Below are positions 47,686 through 57,108 of a stretch of 64,000 bases of DNA, in pieces. The stretch's first letter is position 1, and each line of letters starts with the position of its first letter. A model generated the notes under the pieces. It saw nothing but the letters and a program-made list of their open reading frames with translations, had not been told where the DNA came from and did not search any database. The position numbers and the translations under genes are program-made. This DNA is from Acinetobacter junii CIP 64.5 (GTDB lineage: Bacteria; Pseudomonadota; Gammaproteobacteria; Pseudomonadales; Moraxellaceae): contig NZ_KB849653.1 in NCBI RefSeq assembly GCF_000368765.1, positions 256,001-320,000 on the forward strand, given 5' to 3'.

Positions 47686-47817
47686 TTTTCATAAAATGAT
47701 GTTATGGATACACTGTAACTATAAGTGGATCATATTTTTGTAAAATTTTGAATACTGATTCGGCTTTTTATACGGCTTTGCCGTTGGGGATGAGGCAATT
47801 TTTGCCGCTAAGATGCC

Positions 47818-48705
47818 ATGTGGAATAAAATAAATTTTCGTTCGGAGTTGTCATCTCATTGGTGGCAAGACTCAATTTTTGTAGGGGCTGTGATTTTAGC
47901 ATTGCTTCTGCATTTGGCTGTGCTTGCGGTACAGTTTGCTATGCCAACTCCATCCGATACCTCCACAAAGGAAATCGCAGTTGCTATTCGCCCTAGTACT
48001 GATAAAGTAGAAAATGCTGATTTTCTCGCTCAAGCCGATCAAAAGGGTTCAGGTGAGTTTCGAGAAGCACATCGCATGTCGAGTGATATGCCTTCACCGA
48101 TGCAGGCGGATGCGACTACTGGTGAAACTGAGTTTGAAAGCTTAGAAAAAATTCAGCAAAAGCGCGAGTTAAAATTTGAAGAAAAAGTTTTAATGACCGT
48201 ATTAAGCTGGCAGAAACAGGCAGAACAAAGCGAGCGTAAAAAAGCCTTAGAGGATTTACAAAGTCAGTTCCAAGCAAAAGCTGCCATGGTTGCTAGTCTT
48301 GAAGCTCAGTATTTACAACGACAACAAAATTTTAGCCGTAAACAACGGATTAAAACGGTAGATGGTATTCAAGCTAAACAGGATGCTTCTGCTGCGTATC
48401 TAGATAAATTCCGCCAAAAAGTTGAACTTTATGGAAATCGCTATTACCCAGATGCTGCTAAACAACAGAGGTTATCGGGTGAAGTTAGATTAATGGTTAT
48501 TCTGAACTCACAGGGTGGGATACGTGCAATTCGTTTAATTGAGAGTTCGGGACATTCTATTTTAGATGAAGCAGCTAAGGCTTCAGTGCGCCGTGGAGCC
48601 CCTTTTGGTGCATTTGATTCAACGATGAAGAAGGATATTTCTGAATTACGTATCATTCGGACTTGGCGTTTTGATCCCGTGGATGCTGAGTTTGAAGTGC
48701 ATTGA
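47818..48705 (+). CDS. TonB-family C-terminal-domain protein
   Basis: This 295-residue protein has a membrane anchor (IFVGAVILALLLHLAVLAVQF near 20-40), a long charged coiled-coil stretch (about 100-205) and a TonB C-terminal domain (about 210-295: RLSGEVRLMVILNSQGGI ... RTWRFDPVDAEFEVH). Unlike the tonB at 39664, it lacks a strong Pro-rich region, and no exbBD follows. A Fur-controlled receptor gene lies downstream, so an energy-transducing role there is plausible but unproven. A strong terminator ends it. Confidence 0.8.
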   Translation: MWNKINFRSELSSHWWQDSIFVGAVILALLLHLAVLAVQFAMPTPSDTSTKEIAVAIRPSTDKVENADFLAQADQKGSGEFREAHRMSSDMPSPMQADATTGETEFESLEKIQQKRELKFEEKVLMTVLSWQKQAEQSERKKALEDLQSQFQAKAAMVASLEAQYLQRQQNFSRKQRIKTVDGIQAKQDASAAYLDKFRQKVELYGNRYYPDAAKQQRLSGEVRLMVILNSQGGIRAIRLIESSGHSILDEAAKASVRRGAPFGAFDSTMKKDISELRIIRTWRFDPVDAEFEVH

Positions 48706-48729
48706 TTTTAAAAAATAAATCATTTATCA

Positions 48730-48760
48730 AAAGCTATTTAATTACAATTAGATAGCTTTT
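48730..48760 (+). terminator. terminator after the TonB-like gene
   Basis: AAAGCTATTTAAT pairs with ATTAGATAGCTTT (one G-U) around TACA, followed by a T-run. Confidence 0.9.
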
Positions 48761-48825
48761 TTTATTGTTATTCATTTTTCTTTTTTTACAACACTCTATT
48801 ACATTTCATAAATAAAACTTGAATT

Positions 48826-48844
48826 GATAATAAAAATAATTATC
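48826..48844 (+). promoter_or_regulatory. strong Fur box upstream of the siderophore receptor gene
   Basis: GATAATAAAAATAATTATC matches the 19-bp Fur consensus GATAATGATAATCATTATC at 16 positions. It lies about 115 bp upstream of the receptor ATG, where it could overlap the promoter. Confidence 0.75.
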
Positions 48845-48958
48845 ATTTGCATTGTATTTTAATTGTTTTGTATGCGCTCCTGTGCTGAAAAGTAAACGCT
48901 CTGGGGGAGATCAGCGTATGCATTTTAAATCTCATATCTTTGCATAAGGAAATTTCCC

Positions 48959-51109
48959 ATGCATCAATCTCAGACTTTTCAATCTTTTAAGGCCCATCCT
49001 CTTATGTTGGCGATGGCGATATTACCTCCTTCATTTGCCTCTGCAGAAACCAGCACCTCTTCATCGACAGTTGCACTACCTACGATTAGCCTCAAAGCAC
49101 AAGATGATCAATCCTCAGTTACAGAGGGAACTCAAAGTTATACGGCGAAGAGTGCAAATACAGCGACTAAGTTGAGTCTATCGCTTCGTGAAACGCCACA
49201 ATCCGTTAAGGTTTTAACTCGTGAGTATTTGGATGATGCCAATATCAGTTCTTTTCAGGATCTATTAAATAATGTCACAGGTGTATCAGTTAACCAATGG
49301 GATGAGCGTCAATATCCTACAGCGCGAGGTTTTGATGTCGACTATTATTTATTTGATGGCGTTCCCAGTAATGTGGGGATGGAAGCAAATGATCCTGATT
49401 TAACAATGTATGATCGCGTAGAGTTAGTCAAAGGTGCAAATGGTTTAATGACTGGTGCTGGTAACCCAGCAATAGCTATCAATATGATTCGAAAGCATGC
49501 GAATGCGAAAGAACTAACTGGGCAGGTAAGTACTTCTTTGGGTTCATGGAATGCATGGACGAGCTCGGCAGATATTTCTACACCATTGAATACGGATGGA
49601 ACAGTTCGTGGTCGTGTCGTGGTAAAGCACGAAGACACTGACTCTTTTATGAAAGGGTATGAGAAAAATAATAATGTTGTATATGGGGTGGTTGATGCCG
49701 ATATCAGCGACAAAACCTATGTCTCTGTTGGGGTTGGTTATCAAAACTTAGAGCGTGATGGAGTACGGTGGGGCGGATTACCAGCATTTGATAGTAATGG
49801 TCAACGCGTCGATTTTGATCGATCCAAAACAGTAACTTCTGATTGGACATATTGGAATACGGACACCACCACAGCCTTTGCAACCTTGAAACAAAATCTA
49901 TTCAATGATGTGAATTTGCATGTGAATTATGCATATCGTGAAGTAAAACAAGATACTGCATTGCTCTATTTGTGGGGGAGTTTCGATAAAACTACAAATA
50001 CCAGTAAAGGTACATTAATGACTTGGTCTGATGCCACTAAGACGAAAGAAAATAATATTGATACTTATCTTTCTGCTCCCTTTTCTATTGGTGGTTTAGA
50101 GCAGGAAATTGTGGCGGGTTTTATGTATAACCAAGCACAAAAAGACACATGGTATTCAGGTAATCCTCAAATTGCATCAGATGCGGTACTTGATTTTGAT
50201 CATCCAAATGTACCGCTATTAGCATCAATTCAAAATAATAATGTCTATCAAGTGCCTAATAAAACGACTCAAACAGGCGCTTATTTGGCAGGTAAATTTA
50301 ACTTAGCTGAGCCTTTGAAATTAATTACAGGCATACGGTTATCAAACTGGAAATATGAGAGTGATGATGGTGTAGGAAATAGAAAATTCAAAAATGAAGT
50401 AACTCCATATGCAGGTTTAGTTTTTGATTTTCTTGATCAGTATTCTTGGTATGCGAGTTATACCAGTATTTTTAAACCAGAAGATAAACGAGATATAAAT
50501 AAGCAGTACCTTGATCCACGAGAAGGTAAAAGTTATGAGACAGGTTTAAAAGGGGAGTTCTTAAATGGAAAGCTGAATGCTGCTTTATCGGTATTCCAAA
50601 CCAAACAAGATAATGTTGCAGAAGAAACAGGAACTTTTATACCGAGTCCAGATGGAACCCCAACAACAGAAAAAGCGTACCGTAGTGCTGATGGTGTCGA
50701 AAGCAAAGGTGTTGAATTTGAGTTAGATGGAGAAATTGCCAATAACTGGAATTTAAGTTTTGGTATTGCTCATTTCAATGCCAAAGATGCTCAGGGTAAT
50801 GAAGTGCAAACGATGTCTTCAAGAACCAATGCCAATTTATTCACTAAATATAAGTTAGATAAATGGAGTGTTGGCGGCGGTATAAATTACAAGAGTAAGT
50901 TTTATACAGGAGATGGTGACAAACGCATCACACAGGATGCCTATGCTTTAGCAAATTTAATGCTTGGCTATGATATAGATTCAAATATTAAAGCTCAGAT
51001 CAATTTGAATAATATTTTTGACAAAAAATACTATACAGGCATTGGCGATAATTTGATGGTGTATGGCGCACCTCGTAATGTGACCTTTACATTACGATAT
51101 CAATTTTAA
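48959..51109 (+). CDS. TonB-dependent siderophore receptor
   Basis: This 716-residue outer-membrane receptor imports a ferric siderophore. It has a signal peptide (about 1-29), a plug domain with LSLRETPQSVKVLTREYLDD near 74-93 and GFDVDYYLFDGVPSN, and a 22-strand barrel ending in RNVTFTLRYQF with the terminal Phe. The sequence SYTSIFKPEDKRD belongs to the siderophore-type (FpvA-like) subgroup. A close Fur box upstream and a TonB-like gene just before fit iron-regulated uptake. The siderophore is not determined. Confidence 0.92.
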   Translation: MHQSQTFQSFKAHPLMLAMAILPPSFASAETSTSSSTVALPTISLKAQDDQSSVTEGTQSYTAKSANTATKLSLSLRETPQSVKVLTREYLDDANISSFQDLLNNVTGVSVNQWDERQYPTARGFDVDYYLFDGVPSNVGMEANDPDLTMYDRVELVKGANGLMTGAGNPAIAINMIRKHANAKELTGQVSTSLGSWNAWTSSADISTPLNTDGTVRGRVVVKHEDTDSFMKGYEKNNNVVYGVVDADISDKTYVSVGVGYQNLERDGVRWGGLPAFDSNGQRVDFDRSKTVTSDWTYWNTDTTTAFATLKQNLFNDVNLHVNYAYREVKQDTALLYLWGSFDKTTNTSKGTLMTWSDATKTKENNIDTYLSAPFSIGGLEQEIVAGFMYNQAQKDTWYSGNPQIASDAVLDFDHPNVPLLASIQNNNVYQVPNKTTQTGAYLAGKFNLAEPLKLITGIRLSNWKYESDDGVGNRKFKNEVTPYAGLVFDFLDQYSWYASYTSIFKPEDKRDINKQYLDPREGKSYETGLKGEFLNGKLNAALSVFQTKQDNVAEETGTFIPSPDGTPTTEKAYRSADGVESKGVEFELDGEIANNWNLSFGIAHFNAKDAQGNEVQTMSSRTNANLFTKYKLDKWSVGGGINYKSKFYTGDGDKRITQDAYALANLMLGYDIDSNIKAQINLNNIFDKKYYTGIGDNLMVYGAPRNVTFTLRYQF

Positions 51110-51118
51110 GAATTGAAA

Positions 51119-51147
51119 AAACGGCTGAAATTGTATTTAGCCGTTTT
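51119..51147 (+). terminator. terminator after the receptor gene
   Basis: AAACGGCT pairs with AGCCGTTT across a loop of about 12 bases, followed by AAAATT. It is moderately strong. Confidence 0.7.
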
Positions 51148-51150
51148 AAA

Positions 51151-51180
51151 ATTGTGGATAAGTTCTCGCTTATTCACAAT
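51151..51180. repeat. second palindrome with inverted DnaA-box sequences
   Basis: TGTGGATAA (51153-51161) and TTATTCACA (51170-51178) are both consensus DnaA boxes in inverted order. They form a 12-bp stem with one G-U pair and a TTCTCG loop, overlapping the 3' end of the ABM gene. It resembles the element at 29128-29153. Confidence 0.75.
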
Positions 51181-51473
51181 GTATTTGTACTTGAGTAAGC
51201 CCGTTCGATTTTACAGATTTCGATATTAAAATGCTGGTACCATTTTTCTTTGCCTAAGTGTTGGGCAACTAAATGTTCAGCATCTTGTTGCCAGCGTTGA
51301 ATATCTTCGAGGCTGTTCCAGTAAGACAACGCTATTTCAAAATCATTTTCACAACATGCTTCAAACTTAACACAGTGATATTGACCGATTGCTTTATCTC
51401 TAAGCTTTTGTGCCATTTCTGTGTAAGTAGAATCTAATTGTCTAATGGTGGCTTTAAAAATAACGATATACAT
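51174..51473 (-). CDS. antibiotic-biosynthesis-monooxygenase-like (ABM) protein
   Basis: This 99-residue protein has the ABM ferredoxin-like fold pattern: MYIVIFKATIRQLDSTYTEM, HCVKFEACCENDFEIALSYW and WQQDAEHLVAQHLGKEKWY. Members are small oxygenases or stress-related dimers; the substrate is unknown. Its stop lies inside the DnaA-box palindrome. ybeY is 11 bp upstream, so it is probably co-transcribed. Confidence 0.78.
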   Translation of the reverse strand: MYIVIFKATIRQLDSTYTEMAQKLRDKAIGQYHCVKFEACCENDFEIALSYWNSLEDIQRWQQDAEHLVAQHLGKEKWYQHFNIEICKIERAYSSTNTL

Positions 51474-51484
51474 AGGACTCAGGC

Positions 51485-51970
51485 TTAATTTTCATCAGCT
51501 TGGTAAGGATTGCTGACCCCAAGTTTTTTCAGAATCTCAATTTCCAAAGCTTCCATTTCTTCAGCTTCGGCTTCACTGGTTTCATGGTCGTAGCCGAGTA
51601 AATGTAAAATCCCATGCACGAGTAAGTGAGTAAAATGATCACTTGGTGTTTTTTGTTGCTCTGCTGCTTCTTGTAACACAACAGGAATACAGATGACCAA
51701 GTCACCTAAAGGCTCTGCTTCGAGTAAGCTGAGCATTTCGTCTGGAATATCGCTTGGAAAAGATAAGACATTGGTTGGTTTGTCTTTCTCTCGGTATTGC
51801 AAATTCAGTTCATGACTTTCTGTAAGATCAACGCAAGCAATGCCAATCTCACAATCTGCGTCAAAACCAACATGACGTAATGCAGTTTCAATTTGTTTTT
51901 TGATTTGACCACGCTTCAATGGTAAATCATTGGCTTGAAAGTCTTGTTGAAGACTTAAATTGATTTTCAA
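51485..51970 (-). CDS. ybeY: endoribonuclease YbeY (rRNA maturation)
   Basis: YbeY is a metal-dependent RNase for 16S 3'-end maturation and ribosome quality control. The 161-residue product has the H-x3-H-x5-H zinc motif in [12 protein letters not shown] near residue 115 and the conserved [15 protein letters not shown]. It sits in the usual miaB-phoH-ybeY order, separated from phoH by a 292-bp gap. Confidence 0.94.
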   Translation of the reverse strand: MKINLSLQQDFQANDLPLKRGQIKKQIETALRHVGFDADCEIGIACVDLTESHELNLQYREKDKPTNVLSFPSDIPDEMLSLLEAEPLGDLVICIPVVLQEAAEQQKTPSDHFTHLLVHGILHLLGYDHETSEAEAEEMEALEIEILKKLGVSNPYQADEN

Positions 51971-52106
51971 AATAGATCCTTAAATATAAATTGCATCTAC
52001 AAACTTAGAATGAAACTTAATGGGATAGAAAGAAGACTGGAGGAATGCTTTACTGCATATTGATCCAATTTGTTGCATGATTTGTCTTTTCATGTGCTAT
52101 CTTCTA

Positions 52107-52238
52107 AAAAAATGATGATCCATAAGTTTGCTGACAAAACACAAAACTATCCTCATTTAGATCTCTGTAGGCTACTCACACTCATATACTTAACTCGGTA
52201 ATGACCATTGAGCCTACAGATTTCATGTGCCTTTTTTT
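52107..52238 (+). ncRNA. possible small RNA in the phoH-ybeY gap
   Basis: The 292-bp gap 51971-52262 has no ORF. A perfect 10-bp inverted repeat, TCTGTAGGCT (52164-52173) and AGCCTACAGA (52211-52220), encloses a 37-base loop, and a T7 run (52232-52238) follows 11 bases later. Upstream, TTGCAT (52073-52078) and a TGCTAT/TATCTT -10 (near 52095-52103) could start a plus-strand RNA, antisense to the flanking genes. The distance from stem to T-run is larger than in a normal terminator, so this is tentative. Confidence 0.35.
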
Positions 52239-52262
52239 AATATCACACTAAAAGCATATTCA

Positions 52263-53336
52263 TTAATGTTGAGCGTCAGCTTTCTCATCATTTTCTGCTA
52301 CCAGTGCTTCTTGTCTCGCTTTGCGTTCAGCACGAGCTTCTGCTGACAAACGTTGTTGTTCGCTGTCCCAGCCTTCATAAGCTTCGACAATTTTTTGTAC
52401 CAGTTGGTGACGCACTACATCTCGAGAGTGGAAGCGTGTGATATGAATTTCATGGACGTTTTCAAGAACACGTAAGGCATGAGCCAAACCTGATTGCTGA
52501 CCACGAGGTAGATCTACTTGTGTTACGTCACCCGTTATCACCGCTCTTGAACCGAAGCCTAGGCGTGTAAGGAACATTTTCATCTGTTCAGGCGTTGTAT
52601 TCTGAGCTTCGTCCAAAATGACAAAAGAATGATTCAGTGTGCGTCCGCGCATATAGGCGAGAGGTGCTACTTCAATCACTTGGCGTTCAATGAGTTTAGC
52701 TACTTTTTCAAAGCCCAGCATTTCATATAGGGCATCGTAAAGTGGTCGAAGGTAAGGATCAATTTTTTGAGTTAAGTCACCTGGTAAAAAACCAAGTTTC
52801 TCACCTGCTTCAACTGCAGGACGTACCAGTAAGATACGTTGAATTTCATTACGTTCGAGCATATCTACTGCTGCAGCGACTGCAAGATAGGTTTTACCTG
52901 TACCCGCAGGCCCGATACCGAAGGAGATATCGCTTTGTAAGATACGTTGTACATAGCGTTTTTGATTCGCGCCACGTGGATTGATGCGGCCTTTACGCGT
53001 TTGTAGCCAAACGTTATCAAGCCCAGTATGTTCTTGATCAGAGTCATCCAAAAATTCACGCTCAGTTTGAGATCCTTGAATCATTAAATGAAGTACATCC
53101 GCACTGATTTGAGAAGAAATTTCAGATTCTTGAAAGAGCCGTTGCAAAAGTGCTTCGGCTCGTTCGACCGCTTCGATATCACCGTCTAAGTAAAAGGCAT
53201 CGCCTCGGTGAGTTATTTTGACATCTAAACGTTGTTCGATTTGTTTTAAATGCCCGTTATACGCACCGAGCATGCTTTTTAAACGTTCCATGGAAATTTC
53301 AGGGAACGTTACTGTACGTCGAATCGCTGCAGTCAA
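52263..53336 (-). CDS. phoH: PhoH-like ATPase
   Basis: PhoH-like proteins are cytosolic ATPases linked to RNA processing; YbeZ, the E. coli homologue, works with YbeY. The 357-residue product has a KH-like N-terminal part, Walker A GPAGTGKT near residue 140 and Walker B FVILDEAQN near 240. The SVTF-like FPEISMERLKSMLGAY segment at 10-25 is typical of the YbeZ group. It is encoded between miaB and ybeY, as in many Gram-negatives. Confidence 0.9.
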   Translation of the reverse strand: MTAAIRRTVTFPEISMERLKSMLGAYNGHLKQIEQRLDVKITHRGDAFYLDGDIEAVERAEALLQRLFQESEISSQISADVLHLMIQGSQTEREFLDDSDQEHTGLDNVWLQTRKGRINPRGANQKRYVQRILQSDISFGIGPAGTGKTYLAVAAAVDMLERNEIQRILLVRPAVEAGEKLGFLPGDLTQKIDPYLRPLYDALYEMLGFEKVAKLIERQVIEVAPLAYMRGRTLNHSFVILDEAQNTTPEQMKMFLTRLGFGSRAVITGDVTQVDLPRGQQSGLAHALRVLENVHEIHITRFHSRDVVRHQLVQKIVEAYEGWDSEQQRLSAEARAERKARQEALVAENDEKADAQH

Positions 53337-53375
53337 GAGAAACCCTTTATGTTGTCTTGTAAGAATACCCTTACA

Positions 53376-54827
53376 TTACGCCACGTCAGGTTCAAGATTC
53401 AAGAGTTCACCATAAACTAAATTTAAAGTTTTGATTTCAGTAATCTCAATTTCAGCAAAACGTCCAACCCAAGCTGCATCACCGATAAAAGTAACAAGAC
53501 GAGTGTTGTCCGCTGTACCGATCAGAAGATTTGGATCTTTATCAGAAACTTTTTCAATCAGTACGCGTTCAATTTTACCCAGCATCGCATCAGTTTTATC
53601 GATACTAGATTGTTTAATCACTTGTTGTACTTGTGCTAAACGATCTTTTTTCACTTGCTCTGGAGTGTCATCAGGAAGTTCAGAAGCAGGTGTACCAGGA
53701 CGTTTTGAATAAACGAAACTATAAGAGTGGTCAAAATCTAAATCTTTAATAAACTGCAAAGTCTCAGCGAAGTGCTCATCCGTTTCGCCAGGGAAGCCAA
53801 TAATGAAGTCACTTGATAAATGCATATCAGGGCGAACTTTGCGTAGTTTTGCAATTTTATCAATGTAGACATCAATCGTGTGATTGCGCTTCATGGCTTG
53901 CAGTACATCGTTTGAACCACTTTGTACAGGTAAATGCAAATGCGAAACCATCTGAGGCAAATCACGATAACATTGAATCAACTCATCAGAAAATTCTAAT
54001 GGGTGAGAGGTGGTATAACGTAAACGACCAATCCCTGGAATTTCAGCAACTAAGCGCAGTAATTCAGGGAATGTGCAAATGCCACCTTCAAAGGTTTCAC
54101 CACGATAACCATTTACATTTTGACCAAGCAGGCTAATTTCACGAACACCTTTTTCTGCCAATCCAGCAATTTCTGCTAACACATCATCGAGAGGGCGCGA
54201 AACTTCTTCACCGCGTGTATAAGGGACTACGCAGAATGAACAATATTTCGAACAGCCTTCCATGATCGAGACAAATGCTTTAAAACCTTCAACACGTGGT
54301 TCAGGTAAGAAATCAAATTTCTCAATATCTGGAAAAGAAATATCAACTAATTTGATTTTTTCTTTCTTTGGCTTTTCCACTTGGGCTTGATGCTGATCTA
54401 GCATTTGTGGCAAGCGGTGTAGGGTTTGTGGACCGAATACCATGTCGACATAAGGTGCGCGCTTTTGAATGTTGTCACCTTCTTGAGAAGCAACACAGCC
54501 ACCGACACCAATCACTAGGTCAGGATTTTGTTCTTTCAGTTTGCGCCAACGACCAAGCTCACTAAAGACTTTCTCTTGCGCCTTTTCACGAATTGAACAA
54601 GTGTTCATTAACAAGATATCAGCTTCGTTTGGATTTGTGGTCAGAACGTAGCCGTGTGAGTCGCCAAGCAAATCTGCCATACGATGACTGTCATACTCAT
54701 TCATCTGACACCCTTGAGTTTCAATATACAACTTCTTCATTGAAACATCAGTGGTGTGCGTTGGCTGGGTAACAGTGTTTTCTGAGGCAGCTTTTGTAGC
54801 ACTAGGAGTGAATGTTTGAACCGTCAT
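53376..54827 (-). CDS. miaB: tRNA-2-methylthio-N6-isopentenyladenosine synthase
   Basis: MiaB adds a methylthio group at C2 of i6A37 in tRNA. The 483-residue product has the N-terminal methylthiotransferase cysteines ([32 protein letters not shown]), a radical SAM CxxxCxxC motif in [16 protein letters not shown] near 190-205, and a C-terminal TRAM domain. The N-terminal 30 residues are an unusual Thr/Ala-rich extension. phoH and ybeY follow. Confidence 0.96.
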   Translation of the reverse strand: MTVQTFTPSATKAASENTVTQPTHTTDVSMKKLYIETQGCQMNEYDSHRMADLLGDSHGYVLTTNPNEADILLMNTCSIREKAQEKVFSELGRWRKLKEQNPDLVIGVGGCVASQEGDNIQKRAPYVDMVFGPQTLHRLPQMLDQHQAQVEKPKKEKIKLVDISFPDIEKFDFLPEPRVEGFKAFVSIMEGCSKYCSFCVVPYTRGEEVSRPLDDVLAEIAGLAEKGVREISLLGQNVNGYRGETFEGGICTFPELLRLVAEIPGIGRLRYTTSHPLEFSDELIQCYRDLPQMVSHLHLPVQSGSNDVLQAMKRNHTIDVYIDKIAKLRKVRPDMHLSSDFIIGFPGETDEHFAETLQFIKDLDFDHSYSFVYSKRPGTPASELPDDTPEQVKKDRLAQVQQVIKQSSIDKTDAMLGKIERVLIEKVSDKDPNLLIGTADNTRLVTFIGDAAWVGRFAEIEITEIKTLNLVYGELLNLEPDVA

Positions 54828-55042
54828 GCAGGCTCCTAAACGAGGTGGATTTAAACAAACCGCGGATTATAGCAGCATTTTTGAATGTTCGCTGAGAATA
54901 AAAAAATGACAAAAATGGACACTTTGTGGATGAAAATACGTGAATTTTAATGAATATGAATCAGCAAGTTACATAACACAACAATAGTAAGACTTGAGAG
55001 TTATTAAACTATAATCGCAGGCGAAATTAGGCAAATGTATCG

Positions 55043-57034
55043 ATGAAGATGAATAAGCAACACAATTCAGTTCCACACCTCAAAATAAAACTAAATAACA
55101 AGAAAATCTTACAACGTAGTTTTGTTGTTGGTGGTTTGCTTGCGTGTTCGTCTGTTTATGCTTTAGATGATCAGTTTAATGATGCTTTACGTGCTGCGAA
55201 TGCGGGGAATACCGCATTGCTTGATCAGTACCAATATGAGATGCAAAATGATGTTTTAGGTTACTACCCAGAATATTGGAAATTGAATAGTAATCTTGGG
55301 TTTCAGCCAGCATCTTCAATTATTAATTTTGCGCAACGATATCCAAAGTCTGCAATGGCTGAAAAGTTAGCAGCAGATTATGTTGAAGAAAAGGTAAAAC
55401 AAGCGAACTTTAGTGAGGCAAAACCAGTCCTCAGTTATGTAACGAACCCTGATCAAGACGAAAGTTGTGCTGTGGCGCAGGTTCGAGCTCAAACTGGGGA
55501 TAGTTTGGTTTATGCAGAATATAAGGATATTTGGTTGGCAACAAATACCCAACCTGAATCATGTAATGGTTTGGGGCGTATGATGTTATCAAGCCCCTTA
55601 ATGACTGCTCAAGATCGCCAACAACGCTTGTGGGGACAACTTAGAGCTGGTCAGTCGGGGCAAGCAATTGCAACTGCACAAACTATGGGTTTAAGTTTAT
55701 CTCTGGCCCAGTTTAATCAAATTCAATCTAATCCTCTCGCGTACCTATGGAGTGCGCCAAAAACCAATGACGCAGATTACGCCTATTTAATTTTTGCGTT
55801 GGGTCGCGTAGCAGATAGTGATTTAACTAATGCTTTAGGCAATGTGCAACGTGTTGCTCAAGATTTACCAAGTCCAGTACAAAAATATTTGTACCGTACC
55901 ATCGGCTATGTCGGTGGTACAACCGTAATGAAAAATGGTTTTAATCGTGAAGTATTAAATGCATTTGATAAGAGTTATGGTTATCCATTTAGTCCCGAAG
56001 AAGCTGAAATTTATGCGCGTCAAGCGGTGCGATTTGGTGCATGGGAAAGTGTAATTCGTGCAGTAGACTCAATGTCGGTTACACAAAAACAAGAAGATCG
56101 TTGGCAATATTGGTTGGCTCGTGCATCAGAGCAAAGAAATGACAAAGACTCGAAGTTAGCAGCTCAACAAATTTATCGCAAACTAGCGCAAGCTGGTGAT
56201 GATTATCACAACTTGCTTGCTAAAGATCGTTTAGGTGAGCGATACAATCATCAACCTTATAACGAACAACCAAGCACACAAGATATTCAGCGTTTAAACC
56301 AAAATATTCACTTTAGACGTGCATTCGCTTTACGTGATATTAATGCCCCTGCCAATTATACCAATAGAGAATGGAACTGGGCTGTCAGACAGGCTTATCT
56401 ACAAAAAGACGATGGTTTATTATTGGCGGCTGCTAAGCGCGCACATGATATGGGCTGGTATGATCGAGCAATTTATGCAGCTGATCGAACCAGCACTCGA
56501 CACAATGATACCTATCGTTTTGCAACGCCGCATCGTAGTAATGTGACTAGTCATAGTTACAATGCTGGTATTGATCCAGCTTGGGCGTATGGTTTAATGC
56601 GCCAAGAAAGTCGATTCGTGACCACTGCGAGGTCTCATGTCGGGGCTGGTGGTTTGATGCAGATCATGCCAAACACGGCCAAATTGGTTGCTCGACAAAT
56701 GGGAGAAACCTATAACCCAGCGGCATTGAGTGAAATGAACACGAATATTCGATATGGGACATTTTATCTTTCGATGATTCATGGTCAATTGAGCGGAAAT
56801 GCGGTGCTTGCGACAGCGGGTTATAATGCTGGCCCAAATCGTGCACGTCGTTGGCAACCTGATTTTCAACCAATTGCGGCTGATCAATACACTGAGTCAA
56901 TTCCTTTATTAGAAACACGTGACTATGTAAAACATGTCATGACCAATGCAACACACTATGGGGTAGTGTTAGGGCAGGGACCTCAATCTCTGGAAAAACG
57001 TATGAGTATTATTCCTGTACGTAATGAACCTTAA
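55043..57034 (+). CDS. slt: soluble lytic murein transglycosylase
   Basis: Slt cleaves peptidoglycan between MurNAc and GlcNAc to give anhydro-products in the periplasm. The 663-residue chain has a signal peptide (SFVVGGLLACSSVYA near 28-42), a large alpha-helical U-domain (about 50-490), and the C-terminal SLT domain with catalytic Glu in LMRQESRFVTTARSHVGAGG near 515-534 and MPNTAKLVARQMG. The YNAGPNRARRW stretch near 590 is conserved. An ATG at 55049 is an alternative start. Confidence 0.93.
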   Translation: MKMNKQHNSVPHLKIKLNNKKILQRSFVVGGLLACSSVYALDDQFNDALRAANAGNTALLDQYQYEMQNDVLGYYPEYWKLNSNLGFQPASSIINFAQRYPKSAMAEKLAADYVEEKVKQANFSEAKPVLSYVTNPDQDESCAVAQVRAQTGDSLVYAEYKDIWLATNTQPESCNGLGRMMLSSPLMTAQDRQQRLWGQLRAGQSGQAIATAQTMGLSLSLAQFNQIQSNPLAYLWSAPKTNDADYAYLIFALGRVADSDLTNALGNVQRVAQDLPSPVQKYLYRTIGYVGGTTVMKNGFNREVLNAFDKSYGYPFSPEEAEIYARQAVRFGAWESVIRAVDSMSVTQKQEDRWQYWLARASEQRNDKDSKLAAQQIYRKLAQAGDDYHNLLAKDRLGERYNHQPYNEQPSTQDIQRLNQNIHFRRAFALRDINAPANYTNREWNWAVRQAYLQKDDGLLLAAAKRAHDMGWYDRAIYAADRTSTRHNDTYRFATPHRSNVTSHSYNAGIDPAWAYGLMRQESRFVTTARSHVGAGGLMQIMPNTAKLVARQMGETYNPAALSEMNTNIRYGTFYLSMIHGQLSGNAVLATAGYNAGPNRARRWQPDFQPIAADQYTESIPLLETRDYVKHVMTNATHYGVVLGQGPQSLEKRMSIIPVRNEP

Positions 57035-57108
57035 CGCATGGCATCGTTGAACTTGAGATAATGAAGTTTTTGTATTTGATGAAATCAATGTGCTTGATGA
57101 AGGAATCA

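Noticed and set aside
49345..49713. Minus-strand ORF inside the siderophore receptor gene
   Set aside because: It is an opposite-strand shadow with no recognisable domains.
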